DNA of 64,000 bases from positions 51,576,001-51,640,000 of the forward strand of contig NC_133181.1 in NCBI RefSeq assembly GCF_049306965.1, written 5' to 3'. The stretch's first letter is position 1, and each line of letters begins with the position of its first letter. Positions 35,701 through 46,603 of this stretch are shown one piece after another. Source of the DNA: Danio rerio (taxonomy: Eukaryota; Chordata; Actinopteri; Cypriniformes; Danionidae). Position numbers and translations under genes: made by a program. The notes beneath the pieces were generated by a model. That model was not told the DNA's origin. It searched no databases and was given only the letters and a program-made list of their open reading frames with translations.

Positions 35701-38353
35701 TTGATATTGTTTTAATGGTTAATCATAAGAATAACGTGTGATTCAAACACTTCAGTGATACTGATATTAAAATACACACCATTTTCAATTTCGATTAATG
35801 TATTATTATCATTAGCAAACGTAACAGCACATTTACTTTATATAATTCACACAATTACACAAAACTCACACATGTAGGATGAACTATTACGTGCTGTTTT
35901 TTTCTCTGATTAACATCGATATTGTTTTAATGGTTAATCATAAGAATAACATGTTTCAAACACTTCAGGATTACTGATGTTGAAATACACACCGTTTTCG
36001 ATTTATTTATTTTTATTAACAAACATGACAACACATTTGGTTTATATAATTTACACAATTACACAAAACTCACGCATGTACGATGAACTATTACGTGCTG
36101 TTTTTTTCTTAGATTAACATTGATGTTGTTTTAAATGGTTAATCATTGGAATAAGGAGCGATACTGATGTTGAAATACAAGCCATTTTCAATTTCGATTT
36201 ATTTATTGTCATTAGCAAACGTAACGACACATTTACTTCATATAATTCACACAATTACACAACTCACACATGTAGGATGAACTATTACGTGCTGTTTCTT
36301 TTCAGATTAACATCAATGTGGTTTTGATAGTTTAGCATAAGAATAACGTGTGATTCGAACTCAGTGCGTTTATTGAGATACTCGCCATTTTCTATTTCAA
36401 TTCAATTATTATTATTATTTATTTATCACTATTCCACAATAAAACACTTAAATAAAACACTCACTATTAAAACCCCAAATACAGCACAATGTCAAAGGAT
36501 AACTTTGAATATAAGTAACTATTTAACTATAAGTCAACTAATAAGTATTAAAATACTTATCTGCCGTATTAGTAACTTGACGCACTTGTGAAACTAGACG
36601 CACTTGTGAAATTACTCATAGATAACAGAATAACAAAGGGGATCAATTATTACATGCTGTTTTCCAAGCTAACACTGACAGTGTTCATTCATTCATTCAT
36701 TAATTTTCTTGTTGGCTTAGTCCTTTTATTAATTCGGGGCCGCCACACCGGAATGAACCGCCAACTTATCCAGCTAGTTTTTACGCAGTGGATGCCCTTC
36801 CAGCCGCAACCCATCTCTGGGAAACATCAACACACATTCACACACACACACACACACACACTACGGACAATTTCCCAATTCACCTGTACCGCATGTCTTT
36901 GGACTGTGGGGGAAATCGGAGCACGCGAACGCAGGGAGAACATGCAAACTCCACACAGAAATGCCAACTGAGTCAAGGCTCGAACCAGGGACCCAGCGAC
37001 CTTCTTGCTGGAAGCCGACAGCACTACCTACTGCGCCACTGCTTCGCCACTAACAGTGATTAATAGGTTAATCGTAAGAATTGCATGCCAATAACTATCT
37101 GGACTATTTTAAAATTCACTTCATATTCTAACTATTTTAGCTTTAATTGTGCTTTTTTTCCACACAGACAGCTCTTTAATGGCTTTTGCACATTGGAATT
37201 TACAATTTAACACTCTAAAACTGCCAAACAGTTACTGACAAACAGATTTAACACCTCTGGCATTGTACTAAGTTACACTTTAGACATTCTGTCAACTATA
37301 TAAGTAACTATTGCACATAACAAGTACCTTTCATTACAGTATTTGCAGACCTTTAGGTTAGGCTTGGAGTTAGTAGAATAAGTTCTATTAAATCCGCTGT
37401 TGTTGAAATGAATAATGATTTATAATATCTCTAACTTTTCCTAATGCTAATTGATTTTACTTATATTTTAGGTATTTCCACACAGACATTGACCATTAAT
37501 AGCTTTTGCACAGTAATATATAATAAAATGCTATTAAAATGTCAAAAACAATAGTGCAATGCCAGAGAAGATAAATCTGTTTGTCAATAACTAGGTTAAG
37601 CTAGTAATTTTGTAAACTATTAGTAACTTTAAATACATGTTAACTACCATATTACTAGACTGTTTTGTAAGGGTTTGGAGAATAAGTATACATATAGTCC
37701 CAAAATATCTAAAGGAGAAATTTATTGCATTTTTTTTTTTGTTTTTTCATTTGGTATTAGTAGTAGTACTATTAGACTGTTGCAAAAGTATTCATTTGGA
37801 CATCCATTGAGGGACCATCAAAAACCCAATGTTACCCCTTGACATCCTGACATTGATCCTGTCTTTTACATCCCTTTGATTTCCATTCCCCTATCTCTCC
37901 CTTGTCCTCATTTCACTCTATTTATTGATCTTTATTAAGCACAAATGGCGAGTCTTTTCAGTCTATTTGTGTTCTCTGTCCTTATGCAAACCCTCTCACC
38001 TCATATGTGCTGGTGATGTTCAGCCGGTAGAACAATGGCACAAAGATCTCAGCACTGATGGTGGACATGATGGCGTAGGAGATGAAGAAGAGCCAGAATG
38101 GTGTGCCATACAGGTACGCCTCGGCAGGAGTGCCAATAACAGTGATGCCAGACATAAAACTAGCCGTTAGAGACAAAGCCACAGGCACCGCAGTCATCTG
38201 ACGGCCCCCCAGTAGAAACTCATCACTGCTTGCCTCCTTACGTCCACGAAATGATTGAAACAAACCAATGCCTGCTGCAACAAGAATCAAGCCAGCAAAC
38301 ACCACATAGTCCCAGACGGAGAACGTCGCAACTGGACCTCCAGAGCCCGGCAT
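23768..38353 (-). CDS. slc5a8l: Sodium-coupled monocarboxylate transporter (SLC5A8-like), complete
   Basis: Plasma-membrane Na+/monocarboxylate symporter (lactate, pyruvate, short-chain acids) of the sodium:solute symporter family. Exons on the minus strand: 38353-38000, 34581-34516, 34298-34247, 32795-32728, 31421-31267, 29224-29084, 28568-28439, 28361-28273, 26212-26100, 25980-25913, 25571-25485, 25358-25168, 24701-24592, 24514-24426, 23887-23768. They total 1833 bases in frame: 610 residues, as in human SLC5A8 (610). Seen: an N-terminal [20 protein letters not shown] helix, [33 protein letters not shown], the family signature [46 protein letters not shown] (fifteenth-exon numbering aside, spanning two exons), [28 protein letters not shown] and [15 protein letters not shown]. 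It ends in TKL, a class I PDZ ligand like the TRL of mammalian SLC5A8. Whether the electroneutral slc5a8l or slc5a12 is the right name needs a tree. Confidence 0.94.
23938..24290. mobile_element. Probable hAT-like MITE
   Basis: The left side contains agctggggataaacgatatg with ATATCG/CGAATCGC motifs. The right side is ...ttccatattgcccagtcctaa (about 24268-24289). This is the TAGGACTGGGCAATAT family end, also seen at 62747. Borders are approximate. It lies in the last intron of the slc5a8-like gene. Confidence 0.5.
26507..26699. mobile_element. Short hAT-type MITE with perfect 8-bp duplication
   Basis: It starts CAGGTGTCAAACTCAGTTCC and ends GAATTGAGTTTGACACCCCTG. It is flanked by ATTAGAGC at 26499-26506 and again at 26700-26707. 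The internal halves are also partly complementary (ctctgcacagtttagttcc / ggaactaaactgtgcaggg), so the element folds back on itself. It sits in an intron of the slc5a8-like gene. Confidence 0.9.
27815..28160 (+). mobile_element. DANA-type SINE, nearly complete
   Basis: The tRNA-like head cagtggcgcagtgggtagca (27821-27840) with B box GGTTCGAGCTC is followed by all conserved central blocks and the tail agccgaaaagaaaatgaatgaat. It lies antisense to the slc5a8-like gene, in an intron. Confidence 0.92.
28690..29010. mobile_element. Fragments of a Tc1-type MITE
   Basis: Landmarks are ctaaactaggttaattaggctag (28861-28883), gttctgtagaaactgg, tttattctagccaaactaaaacaaataaga and aaagcagttg. These match the family at 6545-6800 in the opposite orientation. 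The copy is diverged and intronic. Confidence 0.5.
30450..30800 (+). mobile_element. DANA-type SINE
   Basis: The head ggtggcacggtggctcagtg with a B box at about 30504 (GGTTCGAG), the block gctccggtttcccccacagt and the tail ttccgctgtggcgacctctg are all present. It is somewhat diverged and intronic in the slc5a8-like gene. Confidence 0.9.
30840..31120. repeat. Diverged fold-back repeat (tgttgaacacaaa family)
   Basis: It contains atcctgttgaacacaaaatgag on one side and cagcagaagaaagaatctcaaac on the other, around acattgacttcagtag. This is the layout of the palindromic repeat also found at 40738-41042 and partly at 55370-55490. The copy has lost clear ends. Confidence 0.45.
31728..32110 (-). repeat. 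Interspersed repeat, reverse complement of 61070-61400
   Basis: Shared blocks with 61070-61400 in inverted orientation are gtgtgctccaaaa, tttagaagatataaaactga, acatgtaaagct, taaccaatcaaatgct and tagtatctg-catg-ccccgccc. A third, shorter relative is at 2385-2470 (gggcggggcaagtcagatac). Neither the ends nor the class could be set. Confidence 0.6.
33060..33976 (-). pseudogene. Decayed Tc1/mariner transposon with transposase remnant
   Basis: Plain DNA transposon with matching ends: TACACTACCTCATAAAAGTC at 33060 and the complement of GACTTTTGTCAGGTAGTGTA ending about 33974, with TA at the target. The minus-strand frame from about 33767 to 33318 encodes the C-terminal transposase half: [28 protein letters not shown] (second acidic residue region), [20 protein letters not shown] (third acidic residue E). 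The N-terminal DNA-binding half has no open frame, so it is inactive. It sits in the third intron of the slc5a8-like gene, in the same orientation. Confidence 0.88.
34600..36420. repeat. ~205-bp tandem satellite, 7-8 units, with inserted SINE
   Basis: The unit landmark ttagcaaacgtaacgacaca recurs at about 34608, 34827, 35022, 35598, 35809, 36016 and 36210. Other fixed blocks are gatgaactattacgtgctgt, tctcagattaacattgatgt, ggttaatcataagaataac and tgttgaaatacacaccattt. Spacing is 195-219 bp, except for the gap holding a SINE at 35222-35577. A weaker unit, itself split by a second SINE, extends to about 37090. It is intronic, starting 20 bases upstream of exon 2 of the slc5a8-like gene. Confidence 0.88.
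35222..35577 (-). mobile_element. DANA-type SINE inside the satellite
   Basis: Tail-first copy: attcattcattcattttcttg, then gtctctttattaattcgggg, central blocks, and a tRNA-like head ending tactgcgccactgcctcac. It is well preserved. Confidence 0.92.
36684..37050 (-). mobile_element. DANA-type SINE near the satellite edge
   Basis: It starts cattcattcattcattaattttcttg and ends tactgcgccactgcttcgcc. The flanks ctaacactgacagtgtt and cactaacagtgatta look like the two halves of an interrupted satellite unit with a short target duplication. It contains a CA run. Confidence 0.9.
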
Positions 38354-40180
38354 GATTAAAAAAAAAGAGAGAGATTTTAGACCGTTATATAGCCGATGCC
38401 ACACCGGTCAGACGTGATGTTCTCCTGAAAAGTCCTCTGAAGTCTTTGCCAAAAGGAGGACGAAACCATGTAGCTCCTGTGTGTGCCAATAAGTGATAAG
38501 AATTCACGTCTTGGGTTAATGATCCCTCAAGGCCAGAAGACATATCGAGTTACATTGTAAAAGGAAGTGAATGTTTCTTTTTTTTTTATTCCTAATCTTG
38601 GAGTTGCTTAATGAATTCAGTAGGAAACGTCATGCTAACTTAGTCAAAGCATTTGCCTCCGGTTGATAAGCTTGCAAAAGCACAAGAAGAACTAGTGAAG
38701 ATCGGAAGACTTCCAGAATATGACTAACATAACATACCGTTTCATCATCGCAGGTCATGTCAGACTCCTCAGTTCCTGGTACTGTAGTGAGGTTTGCTTT
38801 TGTTTTTTTAAAGCTTAAAAAGTTTCCCATTGGTGTTGAATCAGTGTCTAGTACTGACACTTTCAGGTAAATCAGAAACAGTGAGCAGTTTTCCAATCAG
38901 TTACAGCTTGACTGGGACATTACAGGCGATAAGATGAAGCAATTATTAACAGCAGGGTTCTATAGGAGGTTATAAGATATGCGCAAACAATTGAAGTTGT
39001 AAAATCACACTATTCTTCTGCACAGGTGTACTGTGAACCTTACAGTAAAATAACGTCATTTAAGCTGTGGCGTTGAGGAGGTTAAGGTGTGATACTGTGA
39101 AAACACCTTGTATTTGTGATGCTCGTAAAGTTTGTAGAGATTCGAAAAATGTATGTTGAAAATAAGCATCACTCAGCTGGAAAGAATTGCTTGCTTTTCC
39201 ATTTTCAATTGTGTGAACTTTACACACAAGATAAGGCCTGGATGATTTATATGATGAGAGCTTGTTAAATTGACTGAACTGGCAGCATGTATCTTTATTA
39301 AAGATCACGTGTGTGATCTGCCAAGCCAGATGACTAAATGAAGCTCATTTGTTGCCAAGTTATGTGATAATACAGGCTAATTAGTGTACATAAATGGCAT
39401 AGGATATGTTTCGACACTGAGTATCTTAGAAACGCCAAAAAGGTATTAAATAAATCCAGGATTTATTGTAGGAAAGTAACATTAAACGTCTGGTTATACC
39501 AAAGTTATCTACAGTTGAAACATTGATTTTGGATTGGGCCCAAAAAGCTACTGTAGAAAAGAAAAATCTGGCCCTCTAGACAGCAAAACATGTTAATTGA
39601 TTCTCCTTGGAAACATGTCTGATATTAACAGGCACCTATGATGAAAATCATCTTTTGTAAGCTGTTTGGACAGAACTGTGTGTAGTATAGTGTATCCACA
39701 GTCATATAAAGACTTTTTTTTATTTCCAGATGTTAAAATAGGATTCAAATCCCTCCCATTTTGAGGCCCAACGCAATGTGACGTAAGAGTGAGGTTTCCC
39801 CACCCACCCATTTGATTGACAGCCATGTATTAACATGTCTCCATAGTAATGCGTATAATCATATCAACAAAACAGGATGTGCGCAAAGCAACTGGAATTA
39901 AAAGATCTTTTCGGCTTTCTGTGATCATCAATCATCATCATGAATGAGTTTTACAAGCTTAAAACGTTTTTGAAACATGTTCGTGTATGTTTGTAATAAA
40001 TTACAGTGAATTTACCATCTTTACTTTATCACCACAGCCGCATATCAGTGCAATTATAAAAGATAACACTTCAGTCTCGATTTGTGGACATTAAATCAAG
40101 TTTTTTTTGTACATTAACATAAAGGATATCCATACAACAGTGTATATTAACGTGTATCCTGTCACATTTGCATACAAAGT

Positions 40181-40307
<127 letters not shown>

Positions 40308-40737
40308 CGATATTGTGTGTGACTTTTTGCAGAAAGACTTGAATTAACTCCACAACAAATACATCAAATAATCATTGGGAAAGTTTTTACTGTAGTATTT
40401 CTTACAAATGTAACATGATATATGCTTCTTTCATGTCTGTCAATGTGCTGTTTATCTGACGCAGCCGAGGTGGAGATTTAGGCACACTCTGACAGGCACA
40501 TGGGAATGGTTGGTGGGGAGCTGTTTCTGTGGCCTGTGCCTTTAAAGCAGAAAAATCCAATATTCCGAAAAGTTTAATAAATAATCTGATGGGTGTTTTG
40601 AGCTGAAACTTTACAGACACATTTTGGAGACACAAAATACTTATTTTAAATCTTGAAAAAGGAGTAAAATATGTGCCATTTAAGACTTTCATATAAAATG
40701 TTATGTAAATAGTCATTAACGTTTTTTTTATCAAATT

Positions 40738-41042
40738 CTCTTAAAGGGATAGTTTACCCAAAAATGAACATTTTACTCACTATTTTCTCCCTCGAGATGT
40801 TTGAAAATTTTCTGAGTTTCTTTTTGTGTGTGTTGAACACTACAGAGGATATTTTTTAAAAGGTAAAAAATCTGCAATGATCAACTTTCATGCTAAGAAA
40901 AACAAATACTATGGAAGTTAATAGTTACAGGTGTCAAGTTGTTTTCAAAACATCTTCTTTAGTGTTCAGTAAAAGAAACTCTTAAAGGGTGCGTTACTGA
41001 TGATACAATTTTCATTTTTGATGGAAGTATCCCTTTAAGAGC
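40738..41042. mobile_element. Palindromic MITE with TTAAAGGGATA ends
   Basis: The left end cttaaagggatagtttaccc and right end atggaagtatccctttaag are inverted. Inner blocks are complementary too (gtgttgaacactacagagga / tcttctttagtgttcagt; atactatggaagttaatag). It is a common fish fold-back repeat with no coding capacity. Confidence 0.75.
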
Positions 41043-41325
41043 TACACTAAAAAACTATATTTTAAAATTATTGCTTATAAATTAATATATTCATTCTTAG
41101 ATTTTTATTTTACAAGGGATATTAGAAGAAATATCTGAAGTTTAACAGACCTCAGTACACCGAGAAAATCTTGACTAATTGACATGCATTGAATATTAAG
41201 CGGGGTCTGAATAGTAAGCATACAGCATGTGGGTAATTTGATTAGAAAGCTTCTGTTTTATGCATGTTGCAGGGTGGATGATAATGATGATGATGAAGAC
41301 AGATGGAGATCAGGATCAGTGTCTG

Positions 41326-41375
41326 TATAAGAGCAGAAGCCTTTCAACACAAGCAGGTTAATCCAGACCCTCCAG
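41326..41375 (+). promoter_or_regulatory. TATA box and non-coding first exon of tshb
   Basis: A TATAAG element at 41326-41331 is followed by a short exon ending accctccag|gtaagg at 41375. The next acceptor (aaacag, ending 42976) precedes the start codon. This layout (TATA, tiny 5' UTR exon, two coding exons) is usual for TSHB. An ATGCAT octamer-like POU core at 41260-41265 could be a Pit-1-type site; that is inference. Confidence 0.7.
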
Positions 41376-41654
41376 GTAAGGACTCAGTTGATTTACTGTA
41401 ATACTGCAGTGTAAAACAATATCTGTTATGTGAATGTGTATTTTAACAGAACTGCTATTTAAGTGTGTTTTACTTTTGAATTTGCATTGTGGGTCTTTGA
41501 TCTTTGCTTTGACATCTTTTCATGAGGAAACTTTAACTTGGCTTAGGTTTGGACCTGATTGCTTTTCAAGTTCATAGAAATTTGAGATTGTAGATGATAC
41601 ATGGGTTGCTTTGTTGGGATGATGGAGCTGGGCGTTGTTATCGGTATGAAACAT

Positions 41655-42190
41655 GGAAATCCCTAAGGTTGGTTAGGGCCAGCTTCTTCCAACTAAACCA
41701 ACTAAGAAAGTTAAAGTCCTTTATTTCTTTTAAATACTTGAAGAATGTTATTCATGTTTATTTCTTCTAGGCTTGATTATTGTAATGCAGCATACACAGT
41801 CATCAATCTCACACTTACAGAAAGTCCAAAATGCAGCAGTCCATCTTTTGATTGGAACAAAAAGAGAAAACATATTTCTCCCATCCAGGCCTCTCTTCAC
41901 TGGCTCCCTGTGAAACAGAGAATTGATTTTTAACATATGTATTTAAAGATCTCTATAGACTTGCCTTGGCCTAGATATCTGAACCTTTAAGTTTGTATTC
42001 TCCCCAAAGATCCCTCAGGTCCTCTGCTTAGCTCCTGCTAATTGTACCTAAATCTTTCTCAAAAACAAAGAGACAGACTTTTTTTTGTCTATGCGCCAAA
42101 ACATTGGAACACATTACCTTTAGAAATTAGAGCTTCATCCACATAAAAATTTTTTTTCTTTAAATCAGTCAAAACTTACCTCTTCTCTTT
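41655..42190 (+). mobile_element. LINE fragment, L2/CR1-like reverse transcriptase C-terminus
   Basis: The translation near 41760-41935 carries SSRLDYCNAAY and ISPIQASLHWLPVKQRIDF, the C-terminal reverse-transcriptase landmarks of L2/CR1-clade LINEs. They are followed downstream by RETDFFLSMRQNIGTHYL-like residues and a 3' end near tcaaaacttacctcttctct. It is 5'-truncated and frame-broken. It lies in the first intron of tshb. Confidence 0.75.
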
Positions 42191-42324
42191 GGTCTATTGA
42201 TATAAATGTTAACACATTTTTTTTTAACTCATTAACCATGTTTCCATCCAAAGTTGTGAATTCAACGTATTCGCAAAACTGGATTATCGCTTAAAAGTAA
42301 AAAATAAAGTAAAAAATACAAATT

Positions 42325-42525
42325 AGATTAATGGGGCTTATAATTTGTCCCAAAAATGTCTTTTATTCTAGCCGAAATAAAACAAATAAGACTTTCTCTA
42401 GAAGAATAAATATTATCAGGCATACTGTGAAAATATCTTTGCTCTGTTCAACATAATTTGGGAAATATTTTAAAAAGAAAAAAAATCAAAGGGGGGCTAA
42501 TAATTCTGACTTCAACTGTATATAT
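42325..42525 (-). mobile_element. Tc1-type MITE fragment
   Basis: It ends ggggggctaataattctgacttcaactgta, the mirror of the start of the family at 6545. Internal landmarks tctagccgaaataaaacaaa, ctctagaagaataaata and gcatactgtgaaaat are present. It is intronic in tshb. Confidence 0.7.
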
Positions 42526-43005
42526 ATATATAATCTACAGAGAAGTTTGTGGAAAACATATCAATAGAAAATGGCATTAATTACTTCACATTTGATTGTG
42601 ATACCATATAAAAATAAGTTTTTGAAATGAATATTTTGGTATTTAGAATTCAGCTGTAGGTATTTAGATTTATTATTCACAATACAATTATTTTGATTAT
42701 ACTCATTTGATCTTATGCTGTAACATGCTGTGTGACAGGCTGTTATTTAACTCACAGGTTTGTTATAAATGGCTCAAGTACGCCTAAAGCCCTCATTTAT
42801 ACCTATTTACAACTCTAAACATCAAATTGGCGGCAGGTGTAACATGTTTATGCCAAGTAACTTTGGCTGTTTACCAAAAATATTAAATGTAATATAAGAT
42901 GACTTTTCAGTTGTGTTGCTACTGTGTCTAGTTGTGTAAATTTGTCATTACATTCACTGTGGTTTCCCAAAAACAGACAGACATCCTCATACACTGCCAC
43001 CTATC

Positions 43006-45177
43006 ATGTCTCTCCTGTATGTTATTGGCATGCTGGGACTTTTAATGAAGGTTGCCGTGCCTATGTGTGCCCCCACTGACTACACCATCTACATTGAGAG
43101 ACAGGAGTGCAATTACTGTGTGGCTGTCAACACCACCATCTGCATGGGCTTCTGTTTCTCCAGGGTAAGTGGACACAGCTTAGTGTATGTGAAGAAGACG
43201 CTATATATAGACAACTGGGTCCATTAGCACACAAGTTTCTTCTTGCAGTGCGATAAGCTGATTTACGCACTAGATAATTCTGTTATTGTTTACTCACCCT
43301 TATTCTGTAGAATACAATCAGATGTAATGGTATTTCCATTGTACACTCTCAGGAATAAAGGTATAAACAAGCTGTCGGTGGGGTGGTACTGTTTCAATAG
43401 GTACCTAAGAGTTAAAGATATTATAAAACAAAAACTAGTTCATTTTACTTTACCCATTGGATGATTTTTTATCTTGTTTTTAGGAAAAACTCACTTAATT
43501 TGACATATTATTTCTAAAAATAAGACACTTAGCTTGTCTAGACAATGGTTTTTGATTTTCAATTCATGTTTATTTCTATAGCACTTTTACAATGTAGAAA
43601 CTCAAAACACTTAGCATAGAAGTTCTAGTAAATAAAAAAATTCATATATGCAACATACTGTATACGGTATTTAAAAATATAGCAAAAATTGCCATTTATA
43701 TTTGTTTGAACCACTGGAATTACAAATATGTGCATATGTGTTCAAATATTCATTCATTTTCTTTTCGCCTTAGTCCCTTTATTAATCCGGGGTCGCCACA
43801 GCGGAATGAACCTCCAACTTATCTAACACATGTTTACGCAACGGATGCCATTCCAGCTGCAATGTCTGGGAAGCATCCATAAACACTAATTCACACTCAT
43901 ACACTACGGACAATTTAGCCTACCTCAATTCACCTGTACCGCATGTCCTTGGACTGTGGGGGAAACCGGAGCACCCGGAGGAAACCCATGTGAAAGCAGG
44001 GAGAACATGCAAACTCCACACAAAAATTCCAGTTGACCCAGCTGAGGCTCGAATCAATGACGTTCTTGCTGTGAGGCGACATCGCTACCTACTGCGCCAC
44101 TGCGTCGCCGTGTTCAACTATATTATCTATAATTTATTTGTTTGTTTCTTCATCTATATTTTCAGTAACGCTTTACAATAAGGTTGTATTAGTTAATGCA
44201 TTTACTAACAAGAACAAACAATGAACAATACATTCATTACAGTATTTGTTAATGTTACTTAATGTTAGTTAAAATACAGTTGTTTATTGTTAGTTCATGT
44301 AAACTCATGGTGCAATAACTAATGTTTACAAGCATGAATTAGAATGGTAATAATACATTAGTACATGTTGAACTATGATTGATTAATGCTGTACAAGTAT
44401 TGTTCATTATTAGGTTATGTTAGTAAATACATTAACTAATGGAACCTTGTTGTAAAGAGTGACCATACGTTCATTCTAATGGTTGATAAATGGCCATTTT
44501 TGCATATATTGAAATATTAGTTGCATATACAGTATGACAGTTTATACATGTGAAATCCAAATATCTCATATGTAATTGGTGTATATTTTTATATATCAAA
44601 TTTCTTTATGGGATTTCGAGTTGCCTTTTAATATTTAATGAACTGTGAAGAGAATAATGACACCTCATTGTTCCCTATTTTTCCCTATTTTCCTACACTT
44701 ATCACTGATTGTTTACAATTTATCAGAAACTACTTTCATAATCAATACAAAGCATCATGAGGCATAAAAAAATAGTGGGTATCATTTCATTTTGGGTTCC
44801 ACAGAAAAACAAAAGTGCTATAGATCAAATGCTTTCGGAATTACTTAGTCATAATATGGCTAAATATGCACCAAACATTCATTTCACAGGACAGTAACAT
44901 AAAGGAGTTGGTGGGTCCTCGTTTTATTGTTCAGAGGGGATGCACTTATCAGGAAGTTGAGTACCGGACAGCCGTCTTGCCGGGATGCCCTTCACATGCA
45001 GATCCTCACTTCACCTACCCAGTGGCACTTAGCTGCCACTGCAGCACCTGCAAAACCCACAGTGATGAATGTGCCCTTAAAACCCGCAGCGCTGGGATGA
45101 GATGCTCCAAACCTGTGCATCATCTGTACCCCGAGGAGAACAACTACGCCCAAGCATATTGGGACCAGTATGAGTAA
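43006..45177 (+). CDS. tshba: Thyroid-stimulating hormone beta subunit, complete
   Basis: Secreted cystine-knot subunit that pairs with the common glycoprotein alpha chain to form thyrotropin in pituitary thyrotropes. Coding exons: 43006-43164 and 44890-45177 (TAA 45175-45177), joined AGG|GAC to read FCFSRDSNIKEL; 148 residues. Residues 1-20 are a signal peptide. The mature chain starts at C21-APTDY. All 12 family cysteines are present (C21, C35, C38, C46, C50, then RGC, PGCP, the SCHCSTC trio, DEC and RC). The single conserved N-glycosylation site is N42-T-T; the CAGY-like motif appears as CMGFC. The seat-belt cysteines are in the second exon. Polyadenylation hexamer ATTAAA is at 45207-45212. 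The intron holds a SINE and a MITE. The symbol follows fish use of tshba for this paralogue. Confidence 0.97.
43748..44112 (-). mobile_element. DANA-type SINE in the tshb intron
   Basis: Complete minus copy: attcattcattttcttttcg, gtccctttattaatccgggg, central blocks, and head end tactgcgccactgcgtcgcc. It separates the two tshb coding exons together with the MITE that follows. Confidence 0.92.
44165..44464. mobile_element. MITE, TAACGCTTTACAATAAGGTT ends
   Basis: The left end gtaacgctttacaataaggt and the right end aaccttgttgtaaagagtgac form an inverted pair of about 30 bp. Internal gttaatg/cattaac motifs are repeated. It is a common fish non-autonomous DNA element, intronic in tshb. Confidence 0.8.
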
Positions 45178-46603
45178 TATTTGATTATTCCTTGGCTGAA
45201 TCTAAAATTAAAGTCTTCATGCTCATGGGAACAGTTGTTTGTTAGATAATTGTTGAGTAAACCTTATGTCATAAAGTTACCTAATCCATTACGTTACTGG
45301 ATTTTATATCCAGCATCTGATGTGTTTATTGAAGCCAAACATGATTTAAAAAGAAGGTGTGGTTTTAATAGGGTTCAAATATTTATGCTTTTAAGGATGA
45401 TATACCTTTTGTGAACTTTAATGGTGTTTTAGTGTTTGACTGGCAGGGTTGCCATAAAAAATACAGTGTAAAAATGCTTTCATAAAACTGAGCTTTATCA
45501 TTATTGTTGGTGTTTATGGTTTAACAGTTTGTGTTTATGAAATTATTCCTACTCTATTATGGTTTACAGTTGGTTTAAAGGTGAAAGGCTACTCGTGCAG
45601 TGGATTAAAGCAAAACAAAAGTTGAAGTGAGTAATTTCAGTCCAGGAACTAACACACAGCAACTTTTTACAAGCATTTGGTTTTGTATAGCTAAGGGAAT
45701 GTTTTATGATGGTTATGTAAATGGTAGAATAAAACTTTTTTAAGTAACCTTAACATTATTGATGTTAATGTTCTGCTTTCTCATAATGCTGAGAGAACGT
45801 TCTTAGGACAACATTCGTACATCTTTATGTTTAACTTGATAAACTTTCTCTCAACTTTCTCTTGATAGACAATGTAAAAATTTTCTCATCACTCTTAATG
45901 TTTTTTTATTTTGTAGATTGGTAACATTCTTGAAAGTTTTTAAACATAACAAGAATTAAATATTGTGAGCAATGGAGATTAGAAGTTGCGTAACATGTGC
46001 ATTTAAAAACAAGGTCACTAATAAGGTCACTAATCACGACAAGAAAATTGGACATTTAAACATCTTAGAAACATTGCCATTCACAATGCTTAATTTTTTT
46101 TAGCTAGGATCTAATAAAAATTGTATATGTTCTGTGATGTTTTACTGATCTGGGAGTTAAGTATAACAATAAACCTTCATGCTTACTTTTTTTCTAAAAT
46201 ACTGTACAGTCCTCTGCAAATCACAAAGTCATAGAGAAATGTTCATTTGTAAGATAGATGTTTTCTCAAGATCCGATGGGCCAGAACGGCAAAAACAGGT
46301 TCTCCAAACATTCCTCTTGTCCAATTTGCCATTTGTTGTTAAACAAATATTCTTGCCTTTGGCCAATGGTTGAACCAAATGTTGAGACACTGAGCTGAAA
46401 GGGAGTGAATGGAAAACCTATTCTGGATTTTTGCAATAGTTACATGAAAACAAAAAAAGTTACATGAAAACAATGTTTGTGAGAGACTGAAAATGCAAAT
46501 TTTAAAACCACTTTCAAAATGGCAGTTTTTGAAAACATGTTCATTATTTTGTCCATGTTGATTATAAAAACATGATTTTTGAAAAATGATTTATTGTTTA
46601 AAT

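Noticed and set aside
44866-44889. Upstream ATG in frame with tshb exon 3
   Set aside because: The bases before 44890 are intron. The acceptor ttcacag and the exon 2 donor give the known TSH beta reading FSRDSNIKEL.
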